The notes beneath the pieces were generated by a model that saw only the letters and a program-made list of their open reading frames with translations, did not search any database and was not told where the DNA came from. Source: Haliscomenobacter sp041740695 (GTDB taxonomy: Bacteria; Bacteroidota; Bacteroidia; Chitinophagales; Saprospiraceae). Taken from it: a DNA stretch of 64,000 nt. The DNA lies in NCBI RefSeq assembly GCF_041740695.1, contig NZ_JBGSLK010000093.1:1-64000 (forward strand). The letters are read 5' to 3'. Each line of letters begins with the position of its first letter. The first letter of the stretch is position 1. Shown here in pieces: positions 25,474 through 33,748 of the stretch. The position numbers and the translations under genes were made by a program.

Positions 25474-26001
25474 ATGAAGAAGATTATTTTTAGCCTGGCA
25501 CTGCTGGGCCTGGGCTTCGCCTTGCCCGCTCAAAACCAGGTGGTACAGGATTTTATGCGCAAATTCGGCAAATACGAACAAGCTACCCGCCTAAACATCG
25601 GTGGCCTGTTCCTCAAACTCGCCGCCAAAGACAGCGACGACGATGAAGCCATGCGCATCATGCGTAGCATCTCCAGTCTGCATCTGCTCAATTTTGACGA
25701 GGGGAACCCCGTGGAAGCCAACGACGTCAACCACCTGATGGAACAACTGAGGGCCGACAAATTTGAAGACCTGGCTTATTTCAAAGGGGACGATGCCCAT
25801 GTGCGTTTCATGATCAAAGAAAACAATGATGTCATCACGGATTTGGTCATGATCGTCAAAGGTGAAAAGAATTTCTTGCTACTCAACCTGGAAGGCCGCT
25901 TGAAGTACACCGATTTGAATGATTTCAACATGGAGGTGAACGGGAGTAAGGAGTTCAAACGACTGCCCGAGGATCGGAAGAAATTGCCGAAGAAGGTGTG
26001 A
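25474..26001 (+). CDS. DUF4252 protein 3
   Basis: A 175-residue exported protein, the third DUF4252 paralog. Signal peptide 1-19 (A-L-P-A-Q). Shared blocks with copy 2 include F-x-x-K-F-G-K-Y-E-Q-A-T and the closing L-L-L-N-L-E-G-R-L-K-Y-T-D-L-N-D-F. It lies 32 bases after copy 2 and is the last gene before a strong terminator. Three paralogs in a sigma operon suggest they are its main products. Confidence 0.86.
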   Translation: MKKIIFSLALLGLGFALPAQNQVVQDFMRKFGKYEQATRLNIGGLFLKLAAKDSDDDEAMRIMRSISSLHLLNFDEGNPVEANDVNHLMEQLRADKFEDLAYFKGDDAHVRFMIKENNDVITDLVMIVKGEKNFLLLNLEGRLKYTDLNDFNMEVNGSKEFKRLPEDRKKLPKKV

Positions 26002-26010
26002 GGTTACGTT

Positions 26011-26060
26011 CAATAAAAAAGGGTCAAGTTTTGAATTCAAAACTTGACCCTTTTTTATTG
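26011..26060. terminator. Perfect palindromic bidirectional terminator
   Basis: Fifty bases form a perfect palindrome with 25 bp arms and the centre GAATTC. The stem core is GGGTCAAGTTTTG and each side ends with a T-run in its direction. It separates the DUF4252 operon (plus) from the convergent M23 peptidase gene (minus) and would terminate both. Confidence 0.92.
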
Positions 26061-26074
26061 GAATTAAGGCCTGC

Positions 26075-27394
26075 TTATGGCGCTACCGCCCCTTCCACCT
26101 TAATCTCCTTCAACATCTCCATATACTTGTCGCGAATCGGTGCGAATTTCTCCATTTCAGTCTTCGGCAGTGGCTCCGGTGGTGGCAATTTCAGGCCATT
26201 GTGATTTACCTGACGGCCATTCATCCAGAAGCGGAAACAAACGTGTGGGCCAGTTGCCAAACCTGTTGCACCCACATAACCAATCACTTGACCCTGAGAA
26301 ACCCGTGCTCCTGGGTGAATACCCCGCGCAAATGCCTGCATGTGCAAGTATTGCGTTTGTACCTGACCAGTGTGTTTGATTTTGACAAAATTGCCATTGC
26401 CACCCCGGCGGGTAGCTTCCAGCACAGTACCATCACCCACGGCAATGATCGGAGTGCCATAAGGCGCCGCGTAATCTGTGCCAAAGTGGGGGCGAACCGT
26501 GCCCAAAATCGGATGCAAACGACGCATATTGAAACCCGAAGAAATGCGTACATATTTAACCGGTGCACGCAGGAAGCCCTTTTTCATCGGGCGACCATCC
26601 TGATCGTAATAACCAGTGTACTGTGCGCTTTCATAGTAGAAAGCAAAGTTTTCCTTGTTGTTGGTTTTGTACAAAGCGGCATGTACTCGACCCGGATCAA
26701 CCGCCTGACCTTCCACGTAGTGTTGATCGTACACCGCTTTAAACTCTTCACCACGATTGAGGTGGTGGAAATCTACACTCCATTTAAGAGCTTCTTCCAG
26801 GGATTTGATCAGGGCAGGATCTGCACCGCTGCGCTCCATCGACTCCCAGAGTGAAGACTCCACAATTACCCCCGAAGAGCGGATGGCCGTGGTGATGGGT
26901 CTTTCGATTTTTTCGATAAACAAAGAATCCTTGAGGTGAAAAACGTAGTATTTGTACAAATTGGGCTCATAGATCATGTAATCTGGCCCTTGAGTAGAAT
27001 CTTTGGATAAAATCAGGTAAGGTTTACCTGCGGTGAGGTCGCGTACATCAAACACGTCGCGGCTGTTCCGCACCAGGTTGTCAATGTCGGCATATTCCAT
27101 GTTGTGGCTCACCAAAATGTCCCCCAGATTTTCGCTGCGGTGAAATTCGGACTCAAATACCTGGAAAGTATCGAGTGCAAAACCATATTTGATGGTTGGA
27201 ACCACTACGGGGAAAGCACCAATGGGTGCGTTGCGGTCTTTGCCCAGTAAAGAAGCCTTGAGGTGGCGGGAAGTGCTGGGCGATACGGCTAGCGTTAAAA
27301 TCAATCCCAAGCCCAGTGTACCGATTATGACCCACGTCCAGTTGAGCCGCGTGAGTTGCTCACGCAGTCTAAAAGGAATTTTTGTGTTCAACAC
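26075..27394 (-). CDS. M23-family peptidase, membrane-anchored
   Basis: A 439-residue murein-type metallopeptidase. It starts from GTG at 27394, with a TTG one codon later as an alternative. A TM or signal anchor lies at about 20-40. An OapA/LysM-like middle region (about 80-280) is followed by the LytM domain: R-L-H-P-I-L-G...R-P-H-F-G-T-D-Y-A-A carries the first zinc ligands (H and D), then T-Q-Y-L-H-M, and G-P-H-V-C-F-R-F-W supplies the last H-x-H equivalent (H-V-C here instead of H-L-H). It would cut or remodel peptidoglycan. The Cys in place of a usual residue near the last ligand is worth noting. Single gene. Confidence 0.88.
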   Translation of the reverse strand: MLNTKIPFRLREQLTRLNWTWVIIGTLGLGLILTLAVSPSTSRHLKASLLGKDRNAPIGAFPVVVPTIKYGFALDTFQVFESEFHRSENLGDILVSHNMEYADIDNLVRNSRDVFDVRDLTAGKPYLILSKDSTQGPDYMIYEPNLYKYYVFHLKDSLFIEKIERPITTAIRSSGVIVESSLWESMERSGADPALIKSLEEALKWSVDFHHLNRGEEFKAVYDQHYVEGQAVDPGRVHAALYKTNNKENFAFYYESAQYTGYYDQDGRPMKKGFLRAPVKYVRISSGFNMRRLHPILGTVRPHFGTDYAAPYGTPIIAVGDGTVLEATRRGGNGNFVKIKHTGQVQTQYLHMQAFARGIHPGARVSQGQVIGYVGATGLATGPHVCFRFWMNGRQVNHNGLKLPPPEPLPKTEMEKFAPIRDKYMEMLKEIKVEGAVAP

Positions 27395-27595
27395 AGTTTG
27401 CAGTTTATAGGTCTAATGCTCGCTATCGATTACCGTGCGAATAGGGGGGATATGTGAGCACTGCCTAATGTTACGAATAATGCCTTTGTGCAAATATAGG
27501 ATACAGAACGGAAGGACAAAAGGAATGTTGTGATTTTTACACACCCTAACAGATTCTTTTTTGTCCACAGCGCAGTGTCGTCGGGACAAGTCTTG

Positions 27596-27603
27596 TATAT
27601 TTG
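27596..27603 (+). promoter_or_regulatory. -7 box of purM-nth
   Basis: TATATTTG fully matches TAnnTTTG and lies 30 bases upstream of the purM ATG. No TTG lies at the usual distance upstream (the nearest is 32 bases away), so only the -7 box is supported. Confidence 0.45.
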
Positions 27604-27633
27604 CGGCACATTTTGTCAACCACAAATTAAAAA

Positions 27634-28806
27634 ATGGACCAATACCGCTATGATCAACGGGGCGTTTCGGCGAGTAAAGACGAAGTACACGCGGCGATCA
27701 AAAATCTAGATAAGGGTTTGTATCCCAATGCTTTTTGTAAAATCATTCCCGATGTAGCGGGTATGGATCCCGATTATTGCAACTTGATGCACGCCGATAC
27801 TGCCGGCACCAAAACCAGCCTCGCTTACCTGTACTGGAAAGAAACCGGCGACCTGAGTGTGTGGAAGGGCATTGCGCAGGATGCCATCGTGATGAACCTC
27901 GATGACATGGGCTGTGTAGGCTGTATCGACAATATTTTACTTTCCTCTACCATTGGCCGCAATAAAAACCTCATCACTGGTGAAGTCATCAGTACCCTCA
28001 TCAATGCTACCACCGAACTGGTTGATCAACTGACTGCTCTGGGTATCAACGTTTTTTTGACCGGAGGCGAAACCGCTGATGTAGGCGACATTGTACGCAC
28101 CATCGACGTAGGCTACACCGCTTTTGCCCGTATGCCTCGTGTTGAGGTCATCAGCAACAACATTCAGGCGGGTGATGTAATCGTAGGTTTGTCTTCAGCA
28201 GGCCAAACGACTTACGAAACTGAATACAACGGCGGCATGGGCAGCAATGGCCTGACTTCGGCCCGGCACGATGTACTCGATCATGACTACGCGGCAAAAT
28301 ACCCCGAAACCTTTGATCCTGCCACTCCCGAAAGTTTGGTGTATTCGGGCAAACGTAAACTGACCGAAACGATAAATATTCAAGGGCAGGAAATTCCGAT
28401 TGGCAAGCTGATTTTGTCACCCACTCGTACCTTTTTGCCCTTTATCAAGCCCCTGCTGGAGCAATTGCGCCCCCACATTCACGGCATGATTCACTGCACG
28501 GGTGGCGGCCAAACCAAGGTTTTGAAGTTTTTGGACAATAAAAAAGTCGTCAAAAATGACCTGCTGCCTACCCCGCCATTGTTCCAGTTGATCCAGGCCG
28601 AATCGGGAGCTACCTGGAAGGAAATGTACCAGGTGTTCAACATGGGGCAACGTTTGGAGGTGTACCTGCCCGCGGCTTATGCCCAGCAGGTGATCGAGCT
28701 GGCGCAGTCTTTCAACATTGAGGCCAAAGTGGTGGGACACGTTGAAGAAAATCAATTCAATCAGGTCAGTATCTACAGCCCTTATGGACACTTCGAATAC
28801 CAATAA
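27634..28806 (+). CDS. purM: Phosphoribosylformylglycinamidine cyclo-ligase (AIR synthase)
   Basis: A 390-residue PurM, purine synthesis step 5: converts FGAM and ATP to AIR. The AIRS N-domain has H-A-D-T-A-G-T-K-T, a D-D-M-G metal/nucleotide block and L-T-G-G-E-T-A-D-V-G-D; the C-domain has H-C-T-G-G-G-Q-T-K and V-F-N-M-G-Q-R. It is longer than the E. coli enzyme (about 345 aa), which is usual in Bacteroidota. The last 23 bases overlap the start of nth, so the two are probably co-translated. Confidence 0.92.
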   Translation: MDQYRYDQRGVSASKDEVHAAIKNLDKGLYPNAFCKIIPDVAGMDPDYCNLMHADTAGTKTSLAYLYWKETGDLSVWKGIAQDAIVMNLDDMGCVGCIDNILLSSTIGRNKNLITGEVISTLINATTELVDQLTALGINVFLTGGETADVGDIVRTIDVGYTAFARMPRVEVISNNIQAGDVIVGLSSAGQTTYETEYNGGMGSNGLTSARHDVLDHDYAAKYPETFDPATPESLVYSGKRKLTETINIQGQEIPIGKLILSPTRTFLPFIKPLLEQLRPHIHGMIHCTGGGQTKVLKFLDNKKVVKNDLLPTPPLFQLIQAESGATWKEMYQVFNMGQRLEVYLPAAYAQQVIELAQSFNIEAKVVGHVEENQFNQVSIYSPYGHFEYQ

Positions 28807-29446
28807 ACCTCAACGGGCACCCGGTCGCCGCCAAAAAGCAGCGGCGATCATGCAAATCCTGGAGGACCTGTATCCCGAAACACCCATCCCGCTGACACAT
28901 AGTGATGCCTACACTTTGCTGGTGTCGGTACTGCTTTCTGCTCAGTGCACCGATGAGCGGGTCAATAAGGTCACACCGCATCTTTTTGCCCTGGCAGATA
29001 ACCCTGCGGCGATGCAACAACAACCTGTAGCGGCGATCCAAGACATCATTCGTCCTTGTGGCCTGGCGCCGCGCAAAGCCCAGGCGATTTGGGATTTGTC
29101 GGGCATTTTGTTGCGGGAACACGGTGGGGAAGTGCCCCAATCCTTTGAAGCATTGGAAGCCCTGCCTGGGGTAGGGCACAAAACCGCCTCGGTGGTGATG
29201 AGCCAGGCTTTTGGTGTACCCGCATTCCCCGTGGATACCCATATTCACCGCCTCGCCGAACGTTGGGGTTTGAGCAGCGGCAAAAACGTAGAGCAAACCG
29301 AAAAGGATTTAAAAGCACTTTTTCCTCGTGAAAAATGGAACAAGCTGCATTTACAAATCATCTTTTTTGGTCGGCAGTATTGTCCGGCACGGGGGCATAA
29401 GCGGGAGGCCTGCCCGATTTGTAGTTTGTATGGGAAAAAGGGTTGA
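28784..29446 (+). CDS. nth: Endonuclease III
   Basis: A 220-residue DNA glycosylase/AP lyase for oxidised pyrimidines. The helix-hairpin-helix L-P-G-V-G-H-K-T-A carries the catalytic K133 and V-D-T-H supplies D151. The usual FeS loop pattern is C-X6-C-X2-C-X5-C; here only C200, C210 and C213 are present in a C-X9-C-X2-C pattern and the protein ends seven residues later without a fourth Cys. The cluster may be altered or lost. The ATG at 28784 was chosen because it gives a normal N-terminus; it overlaps purM by 23 bases. Confidence 0.9.
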   Translation: MDTSNTNKPQRAPGRRQKAAAIMQILEDLYPETPIPLTHSDAYTLLVSVLLSAQCTDERVNKVTPHLFALADNPAAMQQQPVAAIQDIIRPCGLAPRKAQAIWDLSGILLREHGGEVPQSFEALEALPGVGHKTASVVMSQAFGVPAFPVDTHIHRLAERWGLSSGKNVEQTEKDLKALFPREKWNKLHLQIIFFGRQYCPARGHKREACPICSLYGKKG

Positions 29447-29525
29447 AAAAGGTAAGATTTTAAATAAAAACATTGAAAATCAAATATTTATGTATTGATT
29501 ACTGTTTGGCTTATCGCCTTCTTTT

Positions 29526-29619
29526 CTAAGGTGAACTAAAGTGTCTAATGTGGTGAAATCATATCCTGCTCGGCAGTTTTTTTTCTTTTCACCACCTTAG
29601 AAACCTTAGTTCACCTTAG
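29526..29619. repeat. Long hairpin after nth
   Basis: Arms 29526-29558 and 29587-29619 are 33 bases each with three mismatches, made of CTAAGGTGAACTAA-type units; loop 28 bases. It lies between the convergent ends of nth and the T9SS protein gene. Confidence 0.85.
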
Positions 29620-29677
29620 ATGTCACCATAGAAAATTTGTGCCCGTTGCACACAATAGGCAGACTTCAACTTGTATT

Positions 29678-31828
29678 TTATCGAATCACTATCCGTTTAA
29701 CCGCATTGCCTTCCTTCGTACGAATGTGTACAAAATAAACTCCGCTTGGCAAATTCACACTTGTCCGCAGGTTTTGCAAGTCACTAGACTTGCCCAAATC
29801 TTGAATCCTTCGCCCCATGTTGTCAAACAAAATGATCCCTTCCACTTTGGTATTGGCATTTTCCAACTGAATGGCGAAATGGCCATCATTGGGATTGGGT
29901 ACAATACGAATGGATGCGTTTAAGGCTGGATTGAAGTCTTTTGTGCCCGTGACTACCGTCGGAAGTTCAGAGAGTGCATTGGAATACACAGAATTGAATT
30001 CTGTAGAAACAAACACCCGGGTAGTCACAAAAGAAATCCTGTGCACGCCCGTATAACTCGGCAAATTGAACTGATTCCCACCCGCGATCCAGGTTTGGCC
30101 ATTGTCCGAACTAGCCAATAAACCACCCTTGTAGCTGGCAAAAATATAACCATTGTAATAGGCCATGTCCTGAATTTTGCTACCGTCCAGGCCCATCAAA
30201 GTGGTATGTGATATGGATGTAGCCGCCGTTGGAGTCCAGCTGGCGGCGTCGAGATTGGCCACAAATACCCCAGCACCATCGGTTCCAGCAAATAACTTGT
30301 TACCATTGGTAGCCACTGAAGTTACTCTAAGATTGCCAAGTCCAGTGTTTATAGCTGTCCAGGTTCCTGAGGCCGCCTCGCGGGTAAAGACCCCTTGGCC
30401 CAGGGTGCCCAGCAGGATTTTGCTACCGTAAAATGCCATTGAGGTGAGCAAGGTATTCGCTGGCAAGCCAGCTTGAATGGAACTCCAGGTGCTGCCGTTC
30501 AACTGAAATACGCCATAGTTGTCGTCCAGGATGTAGACGTTGCTACTCGAGGCGTAGATTTTTTTAATATTCAAGTTGAGCAATCCTGCATTCAAGGCAG
30601 TCCAGGTTTTTCCAGTATCGGCACTGATAAACACGCCACCATTTTGGGTTGAGGCGTACAGGCTGCTGCCGTAAAACTTCAGGTAGGTGACATTGAGACT
30701 ATCGGACAGACCCTTGTTGGCGCGGACATAAGTGGAAGCCAAGTCCCGACTGACAAAGACCCCTTTCTCCGTAGCGGCTACCACAATCCTTTCACCACTG
30801 GATTCCAGGGCATAAGTTTCAAGGTTGTTGAAATTGGTATTGCGGCTCACCCAGTTGAGAGCGCTAGCTGGAGTGGTGTAAATGCCTTCTATGCGGGTGC
30901 CCAGAACTACTGTAGTCCTAAAGCCCAGAACCACGGTAACATCGACTGTGGCTAGTCCGCTATTGGAGGGAGCCCAGGTAGCGCCCGTGGAGGAAGTATA
31001 AACCCCTTTGTTGGTGGTCAAAAACCAATTGTCGCCATTGTTTGCAATGGAACGCATGGTCGTTCCAGCAGGCAAGCCGGGTTGGATGGTACGGTAGTTG
31101 ATGTTGCCCGTCACTGCGCTGGCATTGGACAAAATGAACAGGCCATCCATGTTGATGACCGCCAGCTCATTGGTTTTGGCATTGTACGAGATGGAGTTGG
31201 TGCCACCCACGTCAAGGGTTTTTCCATCGCTGAAACTGTCCCATCCGTTGCCGTCTTTGGTCACAAATACCCCACCTTCGCGGGAAGAAGCGATGATCCG
31301 GTTGCCGAGTTTTAATAAACCGGTGATCGTGGTGCCATTCAACCAGGCGCTATTGAGGAATTTCCAGGTTGCACCCTTGTCGGTGGTTTTGTATACGCCA
31401 CCACTTTCGGTGCCCGCGATTAAGGTATTGGCGTCTAGCGCTACAAGAGAGGTAACTTTTAGATTGGTCAAACCATTGCTGATTCTCACCCAATGTTTGT
31501 CGGTACCGACCACACCACTGTAAATGTAGACCCCATCATCCAGGGTTCCGGCGAATAAATTGGTCCCAGAGTGGGCAAGGGCGGTTATTTTGCCGCTTCT
31601 CAAGCCTACAGGCAAAGCCCTCCATGCCGTCAACCTGGAGTTGGTACTCTCGTAAACGCCACCGTTGAAGGTACCAATGTATACGGTAGAATCGTTGCTG
31701 ATGGCTACACTGACTGAGCCACCGAAGGGGCCTCTGGAGCCAAAATGTGCGCTAAGCTTCTGGCTGGAAAACAGCAAGAGGGCCAGCAAAGCGAGTATAT
31801 TGACGGAGAAATGGTAAAGATGTTTCAT
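29678..31828 (-). CDS. Beta-propeller T9SS cargo protein, copy 1
   Basis: A 716-residue secreted protein from the ATG at 31828. A signal peptide (about 1-27, ending K-L-S-A-H) is followed by many beta-propeller repeats of the BNR/sortilin type (S-x-D-x-G-x-T-W: T-T-D-K-G-A-T-W, S-A-D-T-G-K-T-W, S-S-D-N-G-Q-T-W). The last ~75 residues are a type IX secretion sorting domain (I-R-I-V-P-N-P-N-D-G-H-F to V-K-R-I-V-I-R). It would be carried across the outer membrane and anchored. It is about 70% identical by eye to the protein at 37111-39255. It follows an MbnP-like gene on the same strand with a 49-base gap, the same arrangement as the other copy. Binding target unknown. Confidence 0.88.
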   Translation of the reverse strand: MKHLYHFSVNILALLALLLFSSQKLSAHFGSRGPFGGSVSVAISNDSTVYIGTFNGGVYESTNSRLTAWRALPVGLRSGKITALAHSGTNLFAGTLDDGVYIYSGVVGTDKHWVRISNGLTNLKVTSLVALDANTLIAGTESGGVYKTTDKGATWKFLNSAWLNGTTITGLLKLGNRIIASSREGGVFVTKDGNGWDSFSDGKTLDVGGTNSISYNAKTNELAVINMDGLFILSNASAVTGNINYRTIQPGLPAGTTMRSIANNGDNWFLTTNKGVYTSSTGATWAPSNSGLATVDVTVVLGFRTTVVLGTRIEGIYTTPASALNWVSRNTNFNNLETYALESSGERIVVAATEKGVFVSRDLASTYVRANKGLSDSLNVTYLKFYGSSLYASTQNGGVFISADTGKTWTALNAGLLNLNIKKIYASSSNVYILDDNYGVFQLNGSTWSSIQAGLPANTLLTSMAFYGSKILLGTLGQGVFTREAASGTWTAINTGLGNLRVTSVATNGNKLFAGTDGAGVFVANLDAASWTPTAATSISHTTLMGLDGSKIQDMAYYNGYIFASYKGGLLASSDNGQTWIAGGNQFNLPSYTGVHRISFVTTRVFVSTEFNSVYSNALSELPTVVTGTKDFNPALNASIRIVPNPNDGHFAIQLENANTKVEGIILFDNMGRRIQDLGKSSDLQNLRTSVNLPSGVYFVHIRTKEGNAVKRIVIR

Positions 31829-31877
31829 GAATGAATGTTGTTGGGTGTTAAACAATAATGAGCCATTAATCCAGTGG

Positions 31878-32633
31878 TTATTCGTAGTTAAACATGGACG
31901 GGATGTTCTTGGCGATTTTCTGCCCCAGAGCAGCGTTGTTTTCGGCAGCGGTTTTAACGCTCAGCGACGCAGCTTGATTCAGGGTGATTCCAGTAAAAAG
32001 TTTACTGTAGTCGACGATGATGTGCCCGTATACATATGCATCCTCTTCAATGGCGAATTCTTTTTCGCCCAGTTGGACTTGTACATAATTGACATTGGTA
32101 CCGATTTTATATACAAAAGGCACAGGAGCTTTATCCATGTTGAGCGAAGTGTCGATTTTCCCTTGAACGTTCAAAAAGACGTATCCGCCGGGTTGGGCGG
32201 TATTTCCCCACCACATGCTGGGTTGATTGAGCATTGCGGAATCACTTGGCGTTGTGGGATTCAAGGCATTGATACTCGGTGGGAGGCCCACTTTGAAGCG
32301 GATCGACTTGTACGTGCCTATCGGTACCTGACCAATCTCATAGGTGTGCACTTTGAGGTTCTTCAGGAAACTTTTGCCTTTGATCGCGTACAGGGAACCG
32401 TCGGCTTTGACCAACTGCACATCCGAAATGTACAACTGGGAAAAGTCCAGAGACATGCTGCGCCCCTCGGGCGTTTCGTAATTGATGCCGTACAAGTCTA
32501 CTTCTTGTAAACCTACATAGGCATGTAAATGCAGTAGGAAGGTGCCTTTTACGGTGGGTTCCTCGGGCTCGACTGCCTCGTTGGAGCATGCGGCAAGGAG
32601 GAGCAGGGTGAAGATTGGCAATAGGTTTTTCAT
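31878..32633 (-). CDS. MbnP-like lipoprotein, type A, copy 1
   Basis: A 251-residue MbnP-family protein; start ATG 32633 (an earlier TTG would add two residues). Lipobox L-A-A-C. The family core is visible: G-T-F-L-L-H-L-H with an H-x-H, then Y-I-S-D-V-Q-L-V-K-A-D-G, a G-T-Y-K-S-I-R-F-K-V-G block, and W141-W142 before G-G-Y-V-F-L-N-V-Q-G. In the described MbnP proteins a Trp is oxidised to kynurenine by the di-heme enzyme MbnH and creates a copper site. Whether this Trp pair is the modified site is inference. It is upstream of and co-directional with the beta-propeller gene. Confidence 0.85.
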   Translation of the reverse strand: MKNLLPIFTLLLLAACSNEAVEPEEPTVKGTFLLHLHAYVGLQEVDLYGINYETPEGRSMSLDFSQLYISDVQLVKADGSLYAIKGKSFLKNLKVHTYEIGQVPIGTYKSIRFKVGLPPSINALNPTTPSDSAMLNQPSMWWGNTAQPGGYVFLNVQGKIDTSLNMDKAPVPFVYKIGTNVNYVQVQLGEKEFAIEEDAYVYGHIIVDYSKLFTGITLNQAASLSVKTAAENNAALGQKIAKNIPSMFNYE

Positions 32634-32652
32634 GGTCAACTCGGTGGATTGA

Positions 32653-32700
32653 AACTTGTTAACAAGTTGCGTTAGGATTGGAAATAGGTAAAGCTTTACC
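32653..32700. promoter_or_regulatory. Two palindromes between divergent MbnP genes
   Basis: AACTTGTTAACAAGTT (32653-32668) is a perfect 16-base palindrome and GGTAAAGCTTTACC (32687-32700) a perfect 14-base one. They lie 20 and 54 bases upstream of the minus-strand MbnP start and within 230 bases of the plus-strand MbnP start, so both could be operators. No regulator of known site lies adjacent. Confidence 0.45.
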
Positions 32701-32811
32701 CTATACTTCTTTTAATGCTCTTGGGTTGCCTTTTTCTATTTTCTTTTATCAGCAAAGGCCGCTCTCCTCCACTGCCCAAAATCATTGTCCACTCCCGACT
32801 AAATCCCACAT

Positions 32812-32846
32812 TTTGGAGTTTATTTGATGGGAAAAATCTATTTTTG
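32812..32846 (+). promoter_or_regulatory. Promoter of plus-strand MbnP gene
   Basis: TTTG at 32812-32815 and TATTTTTG at 32839-32846 with 23 bases between; the ATG follows 30 bases later. Confidence 0.5.
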
Positions 32847-32876
32847 AATAGTTTGATCAAAAAAGCCTTTAAAACC

Positions 32877-33653
32877 ATGAATAGAATCAATTTTTTACTT
32901 TCCCTGTTGCTCGCTTTCAGCCTCTTGACCTGCGACAAAAATGACGACAACAACGATAGAGGCGGCGAATTGACCCTCAATTTTCGAGGTTTTTTTGACC
33001 AGAACAAACTGAAAATGTTCAACGCAGATTATCCTTACGAGGACAATACGAAGCTGCGTTTACAACTGTTTCAATTTTACATTTCGGATGTAGCTTTATT
33101 AAAAACCGATGACCCCAAGGGGGATAGCCTCCAACTCATTGATGTTGAACTTGTGTCTTTCAAAAACATCCAATCCGATGACGCGGCGCAAAAAGGCATT
33201 TCCTTTAGCCTCAAAAATATTCCACCGGGCACCTACAAAGGCCTCAAACTGGGGCTGGGCGTTTCGGCGGACCTCAATGCGGTAGGCCCAAGCAGCTATA
33301 CCCCCCCCCACCCATTGGACGACAATTATTGGTCCTGGGCCAAGGGCTACGTTTTTACCAAAATTGAAGGCAATGCCGATTTGGACAATAGTGGGAAATT
33401 CGCTACCAAACTCACTTTCCACGTGGGCGAGAATGAATTTTTTCGTAAAAAAGTGTTTTTGACAGACATTGTCATCAAGGACAAAAGCAGCAGCAATTTT
33501 ACCCTGGATGTTGACTTGCACCGCGTGTTGGCTAAATCTGCCAGCGATTACCTGGATTTCCGCAAGGTGACTCAGGATCATACGGTGGATAAGTCCATTG
33601 CCAAATTTATTGCGGATAATTTGCAGGAAGCCTTGAAGATTCAGGAAAAATAA
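32877..33653 (+). CDS. MbnP-like lipoprotein, plus-strand
   Basis: A 258-residue MbnP-like lipoprotein and the only plus-strand gene of the region. The ATG at 32877 gives the lipobox S-L-L-T-C (Cys19); the frame is open upstream but that part has no signal. Core blocks: L-Q-L-F-Q-F-Y-I-S-D-V-A-L-L-K, G-T-Y-K-G-L-K-L-G-L-G-V, then D-N-Y-W-S-W-A-K-G-Y-V-F-T-K with W152 and W154. A D/N-rich linker follows the Cys. It has the W-S-W form of type B but an otherwise divergent sequence. It shares a divergent promoter region with MbnP type A. Confidence 0.85.
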   Translation: MNRINFLLSLLLAFSLLTCDKNDDNNDRGGELTLNFRGFFDQNKLKMFNADYPYEDNTKLRLQLFQFYISDVALLKTDDPKGDSLQLIDVELVSFKNIQSDDAAQKGISFSLKNIPPGTYKGLKLGLGVSADLNAVGPSSYTPPHPLDDNYWSWAKGYVFTKIEGNADLDNSGKFATKLTFHVGENEFFRKKVFLTDIVIKDKSSSNFTLDVDLHRVLAKSASDYLDFRKVTQDHTVDKSIAKFIADNLQEALKIQEK

Positions 33654-33671
33654 GGTACTCAAAGAGAGCAT

Positions 33672-33711
33672 AAAAGCGCCAATCAGATTTAATGCTGACT
33701 GGCGCTTTTTT
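33672..33711. terminator. Bidirectional terminator
   Basis: AAAGCGCCA and TGGCGCTTTT-type arms pair (with TCAG/CTGA inside) around an AT loop and end in a T-run on both sides. It lies between the convergent ends of MbnP (33653) and the TonB receptor (33749). Confidence 0.85.
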
Positions 33712-33748
33712 CTTTGTCTATTGTATGCTGAAAGACTTTTGTGAAAAA

